From NCBI GenBank assembly GCA_900470155.1, contig UBZT01000007.1, positions 248,001 to 312,000 on the forward strand: 64,000 nucleotides of DNA, given 5' to 3'. This document shows, piece by piece, positions 19,199 to 29,561 of the stretch; the stretch's first letter is position 1; the number at the start of each line of letters is the position of its first letter. The DNA comes from Hyphomicrobiales bacterium (GTDB lineage: Bacteria > Pseudomonadota > Alphaproteobacteria > Rhizobiales > Rhizobiaceae). The notes beneath the pieces were generated by a model, which did not search any database, was not told where the DNA came from, and saw only the letters and a program-made list of their open reading frames with translations. Position numbers and translations under genes: made by a program.

Positions 19199-19274
19199 TG
19201 GTGGGCGATGACGGACTCGAACCGCCGACATCCTCGGTGTAAACGAGGCGCTCTACCAACTGAGCTAATCGCCC
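19199..19274 (-). tRNA. tRNA-Val (anticodon TAC)
   Basis: 76 nt including encoded CCA. On the minus strand the 5' acceptor arm GGGCGAT pairs with ATCGCCC, the D arm is TAGCTCAGTTGGTAGAGC, the anticodon loop TTTACAC gives TAC, and the T arm contains GGTTCGAGTC. It reads GUA/GUG codons. It is convergent with the NYN gene. Confidence 0.96.
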
Positions 19275-19613
19275 GCTCGCTGACCGGATCATGTCCGCCG
19301 CGTCGGTGGCCGTGATCTATGCGGATCGGCGAAAATCCGCAAGAGCGTTTGTGAAGTTTTTTTGTTTTTTTTACTGGCGGTTCAGCGGGCTCTTGTGAAA
19401 AACCCCGGAAAATCGGGAGCCTCGCCCTGCGTCCCGTTGTCGCGAACCCGAATGCATGATCGGGGTCGGGAAGGGGGCTTTGGATAAAAATGACTTGCTC
19501 GCAGTTTTGTCTTGAAAGCTGCTTGACACTCCCAGACGAACGCCTTAGTTAGCCGCTCATCGAACGGGTTAGCCCGATCGGCGAGGAGCGCTTTACTCCT
19601 CATCTGGAAATAC
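19275..19613. other. Intergenic region between tRNA-Val and the tRNA-Asp pair
   Basis: 339 bp without a supported ORF. It starts with the promoter region of the minus-strand tRNA-Val, followed by a T-rich stretch near 19358-19373. A GC-rich segment and a putative tRNA-Asp promoter near 19523 complete it. Confidence 0.5.
19523..19551 (+). promoter_or_regulatory. Putative promoter of the tRNA-Asp genes
   Basis: A perfect -35 TTGACA at 19523-19528 is followed after 17 nt by TAGTTA, a poor -10. It is 63 nt upstream of the first tRNA-Asp. The -35 is convincing, the -10 weak. Confidence 0.45.
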
Positions 19614-19690
19614 GCGGGTGTAGCTCAGTTGGTTAGAGTGCCGGCCTGTCACGCCGGAGGTCGCGGGTTCGAGCCCCGTCACTCGCGCCA
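19614..19690 (+). tRNA. tRNA-Asp (anticodon GTC), copy 1
   Basis: 77 nt with encoded CCA. Acceptor GCGGGTG pairs with CACTCGC (one G-T), the anticodon stem GCCGG-CCTGTCACG-CCGGA exposes GTC, the T arm reads CGGGTTCGAGCCCCG, and the discriminator is G. It is identical to the second copy 72 nt downstream. Confidence 0.97.
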
Positions 19691-19762
19691 TTCCCAGAAA
19701 AAGCAAAAGCAGGGCAGTCACTTGGCTGCCGAGGAGATCGGATATCAAGGTATCCAAAATGC

Positions 19763-19839
19763 GCGGGTGTAGCTCAGTTGGTTAGAGTGCCGGCCTGTCA
19801 CGCCGGAGGTCGCGGGTTCGAGCCCCGTCACTCGCGCCA
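19763..19839 (+). tRNA. tRNA-Asp (anticodon GTC), copy 2
   Basis: Identical over all 77 positions to the first copy, also with encoded CCA. The pair is probably transcribed together. The spacer between the copies holds no recognisable feature. Confidence 0.97.
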
Positions 19840-20068
19840 CTCCTCCCCTTTCCCGAATTAAATTTGTTTTCAAACATATCTAAAGCGGATTTCGCGCGAC
19901 ACCCATTTTACCCGCTGGTAAGGTGTGCTCGGGTATCGGGTGAAAAGGCTTTGGTTGGACTTGCGCTGACCGACAGGCTGCGCTAACCACGGCTCGTTAC
20001 AACTCTCTTTCGGCTTGTCGGCTCCGCCCCAGATGCTTCCCGGCATTAGAGACAAGCAGGGTGATATG

Positions 20069-20434
20069 ATGACTGAACTTCTCAGTTCCTACCTTCCGAT
20101 CGCCATCTTCATCGGTATAGCCCTTGTCATCGGCCTGGCGCTGTTGATCGCGCCTTTTGCCGTTGCCTACAAGGCGCCTGATTCGGAAAAGCTTTCGGCC
20201 TATGAATGCGGCTTCAACGCCTTCGATGATGCGCGCATGAAGTTCGATATCCGATTTTATCTGGTGTCGATCCTCTTCATCATCTTCGATCTCGAAGTGG
20301 CCTTCCTGTTTCCATGGGCCGTGTCCTTCAGTGAAATCGGTTGGTTTGGTCTCTGGTCGATGATGGCCTTTCTCTTTGTGCTCACCATCGGCTTTATCTA
20401 CGAATGGAAGAAGGGGGCGCTCGAATGGGAGTGA
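20069..20434 (+). CDS. nuoA: NADH-quinone oxidoreductase subunit A
   Basis: 121-aa membrane subunit of complex I with three transmembrane helices (about residues 8-28, 63-83, 90-110). The conserved cytoplasmic loop [20 protein letters not shown] has the redox-sensitive Cys found in mitochondrial ND3. It lies at the heel of the membrane arm near the quinone site. Two adjacent ATG codons (20066, 20069) can start it; 20069 gives the usual rhizobial length. A leader of about 230 bp after tRNA-Asp should hold the operon promoter, but no clear -35/-10 was found. It overlaps nuoB by 10 nt. Confidence 0.96.
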   Translation: MTELLSSYLPIAIFIGIALVIGLALLIAPFAVAYKAPDSEKLSAYECGFNAFDDARMKFDIRFYLVSILFIIFDLEVAFLFPWAVSFSEIGWFGLWSMMAFLFVLTIGFIYEWKKGALEWE

Positions 20435-21003
20435 TCCAGTCCAACACGCTGGTCGCCCAGCAGCCCAAGGGCATCATTGACCCCAATACCGGCAAGCCCA
20501 TCGGCAGCGATGATGCCTTCTTCGGCGAGATCAACAATGAGCTCGCCGACAAGGGCTTTCTGGTTACGTCGACCGACGAGCTGATCAATTGGGCCCGTAC
20601 CGGCTCGCTGATGTGGATGACCTTCGGTCTCGCCTGCTGCGCGGTCGAAATGATGCAGCTGTCGATGCCACGCTACGACGTCGAGCGCTTCGGCTTTGCG
20701 CCGCGCGCCTCGCCGCGCCAGTCGGACGTGATGATCGTTGCCGGCACGCTGACCAACAAGATGGCGCCTGCGCTGCGCAAGGTCTATGACCAGATGCCGG
20801 AGCCGCGCTACGTCATCTCCATGGGTTCCTGTGCCAATGGCGGCGGCTATTACCACTATTCCTATTCCGTCGTGCGTGGTTGCGACCGCGTCGTGCCGGT
20901 CGATATCTATGTGCCAGGCTGTCCCCCCACGGCAGAGGCGCTTCTTTACGGAGTGCTGCTGCTGCAGAAGAAGATCCGGCGCACCGGAACGATCGAGCGG
21001 TAA
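20425..21003 (+). CDS. nuoB: NADH-quinone oxidoreductase subunit B
   Basis: 192-aa peripheral subunit that holds the terminal 4Fe-4S cluster N2, which passes electrons to quinone. Cluster ligands are visible: the tandem Cys in GLACCAVEM, Cys in [10 protein letters not shown], and Cys in [15 protein letters not shown] 20425 begins MGVIQSN and overlaps the nuoA stop codon by 10 nt, consistent with translational coupling; the longer upstream frame lies within nuoA and is ignored. The segment [18 protein letters not shown] is typical of proteobacterial NuoB. Confidence 0.97.
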   Translation: MGVIQSNTLVAQQPKGIIDPNTGKPIGSDDAFFGEINNELADKGFLVTSTDELINWARTGSLMWMTFGLACCAVEMMQLSMPRYDVERFGFAPRASPRQSDVMIVAGTLTNKMAPALRKVYDQMPEPRYVISMGSCANGGGYYHYSYSVVRGCDRVVPVDIYVPGCPPTAEALLYGVLLLQKKIRRTGTIER

Positions 21004-21020
21004 GGCGAAGGGACAAGAGA

Positions 21021-21623
21021 ATGACTGAAGCCCTGAACGAGCTGGCATCCTACCTCAAGGAAATGCGCGGCGCGTTGATCGCGACGAGCGAAATCACCTA
21101 TGGCGAATTGACGCTGACCGCCAAGGCGGAAAACATCATCTCGCTGCTGACTTTCCTGCGCGACGATGTCCAGTGCGGGTTCGTCAACCTGATCGACATC
21201 TGCGGCGTCGACTATCCGAAGCGCGAAGACCGCTTCGAGGTGGTCTATCACCTGCTGTCGCCGCGCCAGAATCAGCGCATCCGCATCAAGGTCGCGACCG
21301 GCGAGTTCAAGCCGGTTCCGTCGGCCTGTCCTGTGTTCCCGGGCGCCGACTGGTTCGAGCGCGAGACCTGGGACATGTACGGCATCCTGTTTACCGACCA
21401 TCCGGACCTGCGCCGCATCCTCACCGATTACGGTTTCGAGGGGCATCCGCTGCGCAAGGACTTCCCGACCACCGGCTTTGTTGAAGTCCGCTACGATGAC
21501 AATGCCAAGCGCGTTGTCTACGAGCCGGTCGAACTGAAGCAGGAATTCCGGAATTTCGACTTTCTCTCGCCATGGGAAGGCACGGATTACGTGCTGCCGG
21601 GCGATGAGAAGGCGACCAGTTAA
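21021..21623 (+). CDS. nuoC: NADH-quinone oxidoreductase subunit C
   Basis: 200-aa subunit of the peripheral arm (30 kDa homologue), stand-alone as in most alphaproteobacteria and not fused to NuoD as in E. coli. The family signature is seen in [20 protein letters not shown], with the following [15 protein letters not shown]. It has no cofactor and packs against NuoD and NuoB. ATG 21021 is preceded by GGACAAGAGA. It lies 17 nt after nuoB and 16 nt before nuoD. Confidence 0.97.
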   Translation: MTEALNELASYLKEMRGALIATSEITYGELTLTAKAENIISLLTFLRDDVQCGFVNLIDICGVDYPKREDRFEVVYHLLSPRQNQRIRIKVATGEFKPVPSACPVFPGADWFERETWDMYGILFTDHPDLRRILTDYGFEGHPLRKDFPTTGFVEVRYDDNAKRVVYEPVELKQEFRNFDFLSPWEGTDYVLPGDEKATS

Positions 21624-21639
21624 GCGGAAGGTTTGGGCC

Positions 21640-22830
21640 ATGACAGAACACAACGTCCGCAACTTCAACATCAATTTCGGTCCGCAGCATCCGGCCGCAC
21701 ACGGGGTCTTGCGCCTCGTGCTGGAACTCGACGGTGAAATCGTCGAGCGCGTCGACCCGCATATCGGCCTGCTGCATCGCGGCACCGAAAAGCTGATCGA
21801 GACGAAGACCTATCTCCAGGCGCTGCCGTATTTCGATCGTCTCGACTATGTCGCACCGATGAACCAGGAGCATGCCTATTCGATGGCCGTCGAGAAGCTG
21901 CTCGGTCTGCAGATCCCGATCCGCGGCCAGCTGATCCGCGTTCTCTACTCGGAAATCGGCCGTATCCTGTCGCATCTATTGAACGTCACCACACAGGCCA
22001 TGGACGTTGGTGCGCTGACGCCGCCGCTCTGGGGCTTCGAAGAGCGCGAAAAGCTGATGGTGTTCTACGAGCGCGCCTGTGGCGCCCGCATGCACTCGGC
22101 CTATATCCGTCCCGGCGGCATTCACCAGGATCTGCCGCACGAACTGGTCGAGGATATCGGCAAATGGTGCGATCCGTTCCTGAAGACCCTCGACGATATC
22201 GACGATCTTCTGACCGGCAACCGCATCTTCAAGCAGCGCAATGTCGATATCGGCGTTGTCACCCTTGATGATTGCTGGGCCTGGGGCTTTTCCGGTGTCA
22301 TGGTCCGCGGGTCCGGTGCGGCCTGGGACCTGCGCAAGTCGCAGCCTTACGAATGTTACGCCGATCTCGACTTCGACCTGATGGTCGGCAAGAATGGCGA
22401 CTGCTACGACCGCTATCTGATCCGCATGTTCGAAATGCGCGAATCGGTGAAGATCATGAAGCAATGCGTCAATCGTCTGCTCGGCGACGCCAGGGTCGGC
22501 CCGATCTCGGCGCTGGACGGCAAGGTCGTTCCGCCCAAGCGCGGCGAGATGAAGCGGTCGATGGAAGCCCTGATCCATCACTTCAAGCTTTACACCGAAG
22601 GCTACCATGTGCCCGAGGGCGAGGTTTATGCGGCTGTTGAAGCGCCCAAGGGCGAATTCGGCGTCTATCTCGTCTCCGATGGCAGCAACAAACCGTATCG
22701 CTGCAAGATCCGCGCCCCGGGCTATGCCCATCTCCAGGCGATGGATTTCATTTGCCGCGGCCACCAGCTGGCGGACGTATCCGCCATCCTGGGTTCGCTG
22801 GACATCGTGTTCGGGGAAGTTGACCGCTGA
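21640..22830 (+). CDS. nuoD: NADH-quinone oxidoreductase subunit D
   Basis: 396-aa subunit (49 kDa homologue) that with NuoB forms the quinone-reduction chamber. The N-terminus reads [20 protein letters not shown] with the quinone-site His and the following [12 protein letters not shown]. Later comes the stretch [12 protein letters not shown]. The protein ends [11 protein letters not shown], the invariant C-terminus. It has the expected length for a non-fused NuoD. Its TGA overlaps the ATG of the next small gene. Confidence 0.97.
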   Translation: MTEHNVRNFNINFGPQHPAAHGVLRLVLELDGEIVERVDPHIGLLHRGTEKLIETKTYLQALPYFDRLDYVAPMNQEHAYSMAVEKLLGLQIPIRGQLIRVLYSEIGRILSHLLNVTTQAMDVGALTPPLWGFEEREKLMVFYERACGARMHSAYIRPGGIHQDLPHELVEDIGKWCDPFLKTLDDIDDLLTGNRIFKQRNVDIGVVTLDDCWAWGFSGVMVRGSGAAWDLRKSQPYECYADLDFDLMVGKNGDCYDRYLIRMFEMRESVKIMKQCVNRLLGDARVGPISALDGKVVPPKRGEMKRSMEALIHHFKLYTEGYHVPEGEVYAAVEAPKGEFGVYLVSDGSNKPYRCKIRAPGYAHLQAMDFICRGHQLADVSAILGSLDIVFGEVDR

Positions 22831-23072
22831 TGCTGAAGACCCTTGTCGCGATCGCTGCTTTTGTCTGTGCCTCCGCTGCGGTGGCGCAGGAAAGCGACGT
22901 GACGGCGAGCAAGTCATCGGCATCGATGGCCAATCTCATCAAGCAGGGATATGAAATCAAGAGCTCGTCCTGGACCGGCTCGAAGCTGTTCGTGTTCCTG
23001 CAGAAAGATAAGTCGGCCTATGCCTGCGAATTCGCCAATGTGACGAATACGCGGTGTGGTTCCATAAACTGA
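22830..23072 (+). CDS. Small exported hypothetical protein inside the nuo operon
   Basis: 80 aa. It begins with a Sec signal peptide ([20 protein letters not shown]; likely cleavage after AVA at 18 or 19), leaving a mature domain of about 60 residues with two Cys (ACEF and TRCGS) that could form a disulfide in the periplasm. The start codon overlaps the nuoD stop (ATGA), so translation is coupled. nuoE follows after 18 nt. I do not recognise the family. Its position suggests expression with complex I and perhaps a role at the periplasmic face, but that is inference. Confidence 0.8.
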   Translation: MLKTLVAIAAFVCASAAVAQESDVTASKSSASMANLIKQGYEIKSSSWTGSKLFVFLQKDKSAYACEFANVTNTRCGSIN

Positions 23073-23090
23073 TACAAGGCGTGAGGAAGT

Positions 23091-24209
23091 ATGTCCGTTC
23101 GTCGACTAGCCGAAGAGCAATTTCAGCCGGCAGGCTTTTCCTTCAATGCGGAAAATGCCGTTTGGGCTGACGCCACCATCCGCAAATACCCGGAAGGCCG
23201 CCAGCAATCGGCGGTCATCCCGCTGTTGATGCGGGCGCAGGAGCAGGATGGCTGGGTGACGAAGGCGGCGATTGAATTCGTCGCTGAAAAGCTCGACATG
23301 CCATATATCCGGGTATTGGAGGTCGCGACCTTCTACACCCAGTTCCAGCTGCGGCCGATCGGCACCCGTGCACACATCCAGGTCTGTGGCACCACGCCGT
23401 GCATGCTGCGCGGCGCAGAAGACCTGATCAAGGTCTGCAAGTCGAAGATCCATCACGATCCGTTCGAACTGAATGAATCGGGAACGCTGTCCTGGGAAGA
23501 GGTCGAGTGTCAGGGCGCCTGCGTCAACGCACCGATGATCATGATCTTCAAGGATAGCTACGAAGACCTGACGCCGACCCAGCTCGAGCACATCATCGAC
23601 CGTTTTGATGCAGGCAAGGGCTCCGATATCAAGCCCGGCCCGCAGATCGATCGCGTCTTCTCCGCCGCAGCAGGCGGTCCGACCGCGCTGATCGAGCCGA
23701 TCGAGCCGATCCGTTTTCAGGATTCACCTGCCGCACAAGTCGAAGCCGCACCGGCACCTGCCGTGACTGCATCCGTGCCGCCGGCCAATGCTGCGAAGCC
23801 GGTCACCGATGCTCCAGAAACCGATGCCAAGCTGAAGACCCCCGCAACCGACAAGAAGGCCGCTGCGGAAAACATCAAGGTCAAGGGCGACAATGCCGAT
23901 ACGGCTCGTAGCGAAAAGCCTTCGCTGGAAGACAAGAACCGCCCGGCCGGCATCGAAAAGCCGGACGCAGTCGATGACCTGAAGATGATCTCGGGCGTCG
24001 GTCCTAAGATCGAGGCGACGCTGAATGGCCTTGGCATCTACAAGTTCGAGCAGATTTCCAAGTGGAAGAAGGCCGAGCGCGAATGGGTCGATGGTTATCT
24101 GAAGTTCTCCGGACGCATCGAGCGTGACGACTGGGTCAAGCAGGCCAAGGCGCTCGCCAAGGGCGGCGAAGCCGAATACATCAAAGTCTTCGGCAAGAAG
24201 CCGCGCTGA
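23091..24209 (+). CDS. nuoE: NADH-quinone oxidoreductase subunit E with long C-terminal HhH extension
   Basis: 372 aa, about twice the usual NuoE. The core (about residues 1-175) is the thioredoxin-like 2Fe-2S protein (cluster N1a) with Cys in [10 protein letters not shown] and [10 protein letters not shown]. It is followed by an Ala/Pro/Lys-rich linker (about 210-290) and a C-terminal module (about 297-360) reading [20 protein letters not shown], a helix-hairpin-helix-like motif with GVGPK. This extra module closely resembles the C-terminus of the 229-aa protein encoded between nuoF and nuoG. The role of the extension is unknown. ATG 23091 follows GAGGAAG. Confidence 0.95.
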   Translation: MSVRRLAEEQFQPAGFSFNAENAVWADATIRKYPEGRQQSAVIPLLMRAQEQDGWVTKAAIEFVAEKLDMPYIRVLEVATFYTQFQLRPIGTRAHIQVCGTTPCMLRGAEDLIKVCKSKIHHDPFELNESGTLSWEEVECQGACVNAPMIMIFKDSYEDLTPTQLEHIIDRFDAGKGSDIKPGPQIDRVFSAAAGGPTALIEPIEPIRFQDSPAAQVEAAPAPAVTASVPPANAAKPVTDAPETDAKLKTPATDKKAAAENIKVKGDNADTARSEKPSLEDKNRPAGIEKPDAVDDLKMISGVGPKIEATLNGLGIYKFEQISKWKKAEREWVDGYLKFSGRIERDDWVKQAKALAKGGEAEYIKVFGKKPR

Positions 24210-24222
24210 GAGGTAAAGTGAT

Positions 24223-25527
24223 ATGTTGAAAGATCAGGATCGCATCTTTACCAATATCTATGGCCTCAAGGACAAGTCCCTGAAGGGTGCCATGGCACGT
24301 GGCCATTGGGATGGAACCAAGCAGATCCTCGAAAAGGGTCGTGACTGGATCATCAACGAGGTCAAGAACTCGGGTCTGCGCGGCCGCGGTGGCGCCGGCT
24401 TCCCGACCGGCCTCAAGTGGTCGTTCATGCCGAAGGAATCGGACGGTCGTCCGCATTACCTCGTCGTCAATGCCGACGAATCCGAGCCCGGCACCTGCAA
24501 GGACCGCGACATCCTGCGCCATGATCCGCATACGCTGATCGAAGGCTGCGTGATCGCGTCTTTCGCCATGGGTGCACATGCGGCCTATATCTATGTCCGC
24601 GGCGAATTCATGCGCGAGCGTGAAGCACTGCAGGCAGCCATTGACGAGTGCTATGACGCTGGTCTGCTCGGCAAGAACAACAAGCTCGGCTACGACATCG
24701 ACATCTACGTCCATCACGGCGCCGGCGCCTATATCTGCGGCGAAGAAACGGCACTTCTCGAAAGCCTGGAAGGCAAGAAGGGCCAGCCGCGCCTGAAACC
24801 GCCGTTCCCGGCCAATATGGGCCTCTACGGCTGCCCGACAACGGTCAACAACGTCGAGTCGATCGCGGTAACCCCTACGATCCTGCGCCGCGGTGCCGGT
24901 TGGTTCTCTTCGTTCGGCCGCGCCAACAATGTCGGCACCAAGCTTTTCATGATCTCCGGCCACGTCAACCGTCCCTGCACGGTTGAGGAAAGCATGGGCA
25001 TCACCTTCCGCGAAATGATCGAGAAACACGGCGGCGGCATCCGCGGCGGCTGGGACAACCTTCTCGCTGTCATTCCCGGCGGCGCATCCTGCCCGGTCGT
25101 CAAGGCCGAGGACATGATGGATGTCGTGCTCGACTTCGACGGTCTTCGCGAAGTGAAGTCTTCGTTCGGCACCGGCGGTATGATCGTCATGGACAAGTCG
25201 ACCGATATCATCAAGGCGATCTGGCGTATCTCGGCCTTCTTCAAGCACGAGAGCTGCGGCCAGTGCACGCCATGCCGCGAAGGCACAGGCTGGATGATGC
25301 GGGTGATGGAACGCATGGTAAGGGGCAATGCCCAGAAGCGCGAAATCGACATGCTGTTCCAGGTGACCAAGCAGATCGAGGGTCACACCATCTGTGCGCT
25401 TGGCGATGCGGCCGCATGGCCGATCCAGGGGCTGATCCGCAATTTCCGTCCGGAAATCGAGGCGCGCATCGATCAGTATACACGAAACGCCATTGCACAT
25501 GGCGTCGTCATGGAAGCCGCCGAGTAA
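24223..25527 (+). CDS. nuoF: NADH-quinone oxidoreductase subunit F
   Basis: 434-aa NADH-oxidising subunit (51 kDa homologue). The glycine-rich NADH/FMN site [19 protein letters not shown] is quoted as one motif only in part: [17 protein letters not shown]-binding [13 protein letters not shown] follows. The 4Fe-4S cluster N3 ligands are in [11 protein letters not shown], with a distal Cys in HTICALGD. It accepts hydride from NADH in the cytoplasmic arm and passes electrons to NuoE and NuoG. It begins 13 nt after nuoE behind GAGAGGT. Confidence 0.97.
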   Translation: MLKDQDRIFTNIYGLKDKSLKGAMARGHWDGTKQILEKGRDWIINEVKNSGLRGRGGAGFPTGLKWSFMPKESDGRPHYLVVNADESEPGTCKDRDILRHDPHTLIEGCVIASFAMGAHAAYIYVRGEFMREREALQAAIDECYDAGLLGKNNKLGYDIDIYVHHGAGAYICGEETALLESLEGKKGQPRLKPPFPANMGLYGCPTTVNNVESIAVTPTILRRGAGWFSSFGRANNVGTKLFMISGHVNRPCTVEESMGITFREMIEKHGGGIRGGWDNLLAVIPGGASCPVVKAEDMMDVVLDFDGLREVKSSFGTGGMIVMDKSTDIIKAIWRISAFFKHESCGQCTPCREGTGWMMRVMERMVRGNAQKREIDMLFQVTKQIEGHTICALGDAAAWPIQGLIRNFRPEIEARIDQYTRNAIAHGVVMEAAE

Positions 25528-25549
25528 GGCGAACGAAGGGTCTGGAGCG

Positions 25550-26239
25550 ATGGTCAGAGGTTCTGACAAGACGGGGGAAGGCAAGCCGGTTGATCCGGTC
25601 GATGCCGCGCGTCTGGCAGAAACACTGAACCCGCTGATGAGCAATCCGGCAGCAGCCATGGCGGCAGCAACCGCGATTGGCTTCGGACTTGCGACGCATA
25701 TGACAAACCTGTTCTTCGGCTCGCTGCAGGGCGCCATGGATGCGTCCGGCAAGCTGGCGCGCAAGATCGAGGAAGATCGCAAGGCTGCCGAGGAATCCGA
25801 GCCGCAGGTTTCGACTGAAGCGACAGGGCCTGTAGCGGCCAAGCCGTCGGTCAAGCCGCAGGCGAAAACCAAAGCGGCTCCGGTCAAGGTCGCGAAGCGT
25901 GTTGTGGCAAAGCCCGCGCCGTCCAAGCCGGTTGCGGTGAAAACACCGGTTGCCAAGGTTTCGGCCGGTGACAAGCCGGCTCCGGCGCCAGTGGCGAAAG
26001 CCAAGGCAAAAGCCTCTGGCAAGGCAGACGATCTGAAGAAGATCGAAGGCATTGGCCCGAAGCTCGAGCAGGTGCTGATCGGCAAGGGCATCAGCCGGTT
26101 TGCCCAGATCGCCGAGCTCGGCGAAGAGGCGCTTTCCGCCTTGGATAAGGATATTGGTCTCGACGGCCGTGTGCTGCGGGATGATTGGGCGGGGCAGGCC
26201 CGCCGTCTTTCGGGCGGCAAGGTCCGCTCAGGCAAATAA
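25550..26239 (+). CDS. Complex I operon-associated HhH-domain protein of unknown function
   Basis: 229 aa. The N-terminal part has a hydrophobic/amphipathic stretch (about residues 30-60, NPAAAMAAATAIGFGLATHM). The middle (about 85-155) is a Lys/Ala/Pro-rich low-complexity linker. The C-terminal 65 residues read DDLKKIEGIGPKLEQVLIGK followed by ISRFAQIAEL and a RDDW motif. By eye this aligns closely with the NuoE C-terminal extension (shared DDLK, I, G, GPK, GI, F, QI, RDDW, QA). It sits between nuoF and nuoG, 22 nt after nuoF. ATG 25550 is chosen because the upstream frame lies inside nuoF. HhH folds often bind DNA, but in this setting a protein-protein role is as likely. Function unknown. 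Confidence 0.82.
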   Translation: MVRGSDKTGEGKPVDPVDAARLAETLNPLMSNPAAAMAAATAIGFGLATHMTNLFFGSLQGAMDASGKLARKIEEDRKAAEESEPQVSTEATGPVAAKPSVKPQAKTKAAPVKVAKRVVAKPAPSKPVAVKTPVAKVSAGDKPAPAPVAKAKAKASGKADDLKKIEGIGPKLEQVLIGKGISRFAQIAELGEEALSALDKDIGLDGRVLRDDWAGQARRLSGGKVRSGK

Positions 26240-26384
26240 GGTTACGGTCGGACGGCGCGGTGGCGACGGGGCTGACCGGGGGAAATGAACGGGCGAGGGC
26301 GCAACATCTGCGGATGGGCGCTGAGCCGGTCGGAAGAGAAATCTCCGGCAAAGTGCGCGGTGCGCGTGAGGCAGGAAGGCGAAT

Positions 26385-28466
26385 ATGGCAAAGCTGAAGA
26401 TCGACGGCAAAGAGATCGAGGTTCCGGATCATTTCACGCTGTTGCAGGCGTGTGAGGAAGCCGGCGCTGAAGTCCCGCGCTTTTGTTTCCATGAACGTCT
26501 GTCGGTCGCCGGCAATTGCCGGATGTGCCTTGTCGAGGTGAAGGGTGGCCCGCCGAAGCCGGCAGCATCCTGCGCCATGGGCGTGCGCGACATTCGTGGC
26601 GGCCCGAACGGCGAACTGGCGGAAGTGTTCACCAACACGCCGATGGTCAAGAAGGCCCGCGAAGGCGTGATGGAATTCCTGCTGATCAACCATCCGCTGG
26701 ATTGCCCGATCTGCGACCAGGGTGGCGAATGCGATCTGCAGGACCAGGCCATGGCGTTTGGTATCGACAGTTCGCGCTACACCGAAAACAAACGCGCCGT
26801 CGAAGACAAGTATATCGGACCGCTGGTCAAGACCGTGATGAACCGCTGCATTCACTGCACGCGTTGCGTCCGCTTCACCACCGAAGTTGCCGGCATTGCT
26901 GAACTCGGCCTGATCGGTCGCGGCGAAGACGCCGAAATCACCACATATCTCGAGCAGGCGATGACCTCCGAACTTCAAGGCAATGTCGTTGACCTTTGCC
27001 CTGTCGGCGCGCTGACCTCCAAGCCGTTTGCCTTCACGGCCCGTCCGTGGGAACTGGGCAAGACCGAATCCATCGACGTCATGGACGCCCTCGGTTCGGC
27101 CATTCGCGTCGATACCCGCGGCCGCGAAGTCATGCGCGTCATGCCGCGTGTCAACGAACAGGTCAACGAAGAGTGGATCTCCGACAAGAGCCGCTTCATC
27201 TGGGATGGTCTGAAGACCCAGCGTCTCGACCGTCCTTACGTGAAGAAGGATGGCCGTCTGCAGCCGGTGAGCTGGGCGGAAGCCTTTGCGGCGGTCAAGT
27301 CGGCTGTTGCCTCCACATCGGCGGACAATATTGGTGCCGTTGCCGGCGACCTGGCGTCCGTTGAAGAGATGTATGCGCTGAAGTCGCTGCTCAACTCGCT
27401 CGGTTCGGCCAATACCGACTGTCGCCAAGATGGGGCGGCACTTGATCCGTCGCGCGGCCGCTCCAGCTACATCTTCAATTCCAGCATCGAAGGCATCGAA
27501 GCCGCCGATGCGATCCTCATCGTCGGTGCCAATCCGCGCTACGAAGCCTCCGTGCTCAATGCCCGTATTCGCAAGCGCTGGCGCCGTGGCGGCCTGCCGA
27601 TCGCGGTGATCGGCGAAGCCGGCGATCTGCGCTATCCGTATGAATATCTCGGTGCCGGCACTGAGACACTGGCCGAACTGGTTTCCGGCAAGAACAGCTT
27701 TGTCGAAAAGCTGAAGGCTGCCAAGAACCCGCTGATCATCATCGGTCAGGGCGCCTTGATCGGTGCCGAAGGTGCGGCCGTTCTCGCCAATGCGGCAAAG
27801 CTTGCCAATGCCGTTGGTGCGCTGACTGAAGAATGGAACGGCTTCTCCGTCCTGCACACCGCCGCCGCACGTGTCGGTGGCCTCGACCTCGGCTTCGTGC
27901 CGGGCGAGGGCGCTGTTGCCGCCGGCAACATGCTGTCGTCGCTCGACGTTGTCTTCCTGCTCGGCGCCGACGAACTCGACTTCTCCGCAAAGTCCGCCAA
28001 ATGTGTCGTCTACATCGGCAGCCATGGCGACAATGGCGCACACAACGCAGACATCATCCTGCCGGGCGCGACTTACACCGAAAAGTCGGGCACCTGGGTC
28101 AATACCGAAGGCCGTGTCCAGATCGGCAACCGCGCCGGCTTCGCACCGGGCGAGGCACGCGAAGACTGGGCCATCCTGCGTGCCCTTTCCGACGTGCTCG
28201 GCAAGAAGCTGCCGTTTGATTCGCTGTCCCAGCTGCGCGCAAAGCTTTATGAGGCCTACCCGCATTTCGCCGAGATCGACGAAGTCGCGCCGGGCTCTTC
28301 GGCCGATATTGCTGCACTGGCGAAAAAAGCCGGGAAGATGGGCAAGTCTCTGTTTGCGTCGCCGATCAAAGACTTCTATTTGACGAACCCGATCGCGCGC
28401 GCTTCGGCCGTCATGGCCGAGTGCTCGGCATTGGCCCGCAACAATTTCAAGGCTGCGGCAGAGTAA
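26385..28466 (+). CDS. nuoG: NADH-quinone oxidoreductase subunit G
   Basis: 693-aa iron-sulfur subunit (75 kDa homologue). The N-terminal 2Fe-2S ferredoxin domain has Cys in [20 protein letters not shown]. The His-Cys motif [20 protein letters not shown] and the second cluster [10 protein letters not shown] are clear. The large molybdopterin-oxidoreductase-like C-terminal domain has lost cofactor function, as is general in the family. The size matches the rhizobial/mitochondrial type, shorter than E. coli NuoG. It is preceded by a 145-nt gap after the HhH gene, with AGGAAGG before ATG 26385. Confidence 0.97.
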   Translation: MAKLKIDGKEIEVPDHFTLLQACEEAGAEVPRFCFHERLSVAGNCRMCLVEVKGGPPKPAASCAMGVRDIRGGPNGELAEVFTNTPMVKKAREGVMEFLLINHPLDCPICDQGGECDLQDQAMAFGIDSSRYTENKRAVEDKYIGPLVKTVMNRCIHCTRCVRFTTEVAGIAELGLIGRGEDAEITTYLEQAMTSELQGNVVDLCPVGALTSKPFAFTARPWELGKTESIDVMDALGSAIRVDTRGREVMRVMPRVNEQVNEEWISDKSRFIWDGLKTQRLDRPYVKKDGRLQPVSWAEAFAAVKSAVASTSADNIGAVAGDLASVEEMYALKSLLNSLGSANTDCRQDGAALDPSRGRSSYIFNSSIEGIEAADAILIVGANPRYEASVLNARIRKRWRRGGLPIAVIGEAGDLRYPYEYLGAGTETLAELVSGKNSFVEKLKAAKNPLIIIGQGALIGAEGAAVLANAAKLANAVGALTEEWNGFSVLHTAAARVGGLDLGFVPGEGAVAAGNMLSSLDVVFLLGADELDFSAKSAKCVVYIGSHGDNGAHNADIILPGATYTEKSGTWVNTEGRVQIGNRAGFAPGEAREDWAILRALSDVLGKKLPFDSLSQLRAKLYEAYPHFAEIDEVAPGSSADIAALAKKAGKMGKSLFASPIKDFYLTNPIARASAVMAECSALARNNFKAAAE

Positions 28467-28478
28467 GGGCAGGGGACC

Positions 28479-29522
28479 ATGGATAATTTCGTTTCCACTT
28501 ATGTGTGGCCGGCGGCCATCATGATCGGCCAGTCGCTTCTGCTGCTGGTCTGCCTGCTCGTCTTCATCGCCTATATCCTTCTCGCCGACCGCAAGATCTG
28601 GGCGGCCGTCCAGCTGCGTCGCGGTCCCAACGTCGTTGGCCCCTGGGGTCTGTTCCAGTCTTTCGCCGATCTGCTGAAGTTCGTCTTCAAGGAGCCTGTC
28701 ATTCCGGCCGGCGCCAACAAGGGCGTCTTCCTTCTCGCGCCGCTGGTTGCCGTGACACTGGCTCTCGCCACCTGGGCGGTCGTGCCGGTCGCCGATGGCT
28801 GGGTCATCGCCAATATCAATGTCGGCATTCTTTACGTCTTCGCCATCTCGTCGCTCGAAGTCTATGGCATCATCATGGGCGGCTGGGCTTCGAACTCGAA
28901 ATACCCGTTCCTTGGTGCGCTGCGCTCGGCGGCACAGATGGTGTCCTACGAAGTCTCGATCGGCTTCGTCATCGTCACCGTTCTTCTCTGCGTCGGTTCG
29001 CTGAACCTCACCGACATCGTCATGGCGCAGCATGATGGCCTCGGCACGATGATGGGGCTCCCGGCATCCTTCCTCGACTGGCACTGGCTGTCGCTGTTCC
29101 CGATGTTCGTGATCTTCTTCATCTCGGCGCTGGCGGAAACCAACCGTCCGCCCTTCGACCTTCCGGAAGCTGAATCTGAACTCGTCGCCGGCTTCATGGT
29201 CGAATACGGCTCGACCCCCTACATGATGTTCATGCTCGGCGAATATGCGGCCATCGTGCTGATGTGCTCGCTGACCACGATCCTCTTCCTCGGGGGCTGG
29301 CTGCCGCCGGTCGACGTCTGGTTCCTCAACTGGGTCCCGGGTATCATCTGGTTCGTGCTCAAGGCATCCATGGTCTTTTTCATGTTCGCCATGGTGAAAG
29401 CCTTCGTTCCGCGTTACCGCTACGACCAGCTGATGCGTCTGGGCTGGAAGGTATTCCTGCCGCTCTCGCTCGCCATGGTCGTCATCGTTGCATTCGTGCT
29501 GAAGCTGATGGGTTGGGCATGA
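28479..29522 (+). CDS. nuoH: NADH-quinone oxidoreductase subunit H
   Basis: 347-aa membrane subunit (ND1 homologue) with about eight helices. Signatures are [19 protein letters not shown] near the N-terminus and [20 protein letters not shown], the conserved cytoplasmic loop by the quinone entry site. It links the peripheral arm to the proton-pumping arm. It follows nuoG by 12 nt with AGGGGACC before ATG. Confidence 0.97.
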   Translation: MDNFVSTYVWPAAIMIGQSLLLLVCLLVFIAYILLADRKIWAAVQLRRGPNVVGPWGLFQSFADLLKFVFKEPVIPAGANKGVFLLAPLVAVTLALATWAVVPVADGWVIANINVGILYVFAISSLEVYGIIMGGWASNSKYPFLGALRSAAQMVSYEVSIGFVIVTVLLCVGSLNLTDIVMAQHDGLGTMMGLPASFLDWHWLSLFPMFVIFFISALAETNRPPFDLPEAESELVAGFMVEYGSTPYMMFMLGEYAAIVLMCSLTTILFLGGWLPPVDVWFLNWVPGIIWFVLKASMVFFMFAMVKAFVPRYRYDQLMRLGWKVFLPLSLAMVVIVAFVLKLMGWA

Positions 29523-29561
29523 TCATGTCCACCCGGAAACTCGGCTGATTAGGAGATTAGG

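Noticed and set aside
19199-19839. Integration (att) site or genomic island boundary at the tRNA genes
   Set aside because: I found no repeated tRNA 3' end, integrase or mobility gene. The two tRNA-Asp copies are complete and identical.
26091-29084. A 997-codon minus-strand ORF opposite nuoG and nuoH (also 24181-26235 and 33791-35608)
   Set aside because: Low-complexity Arg/Asp/Gly/His-rich translations typical of antisense frames in high-GC genes; the sense strand encodes highly conserved complex I subunits.
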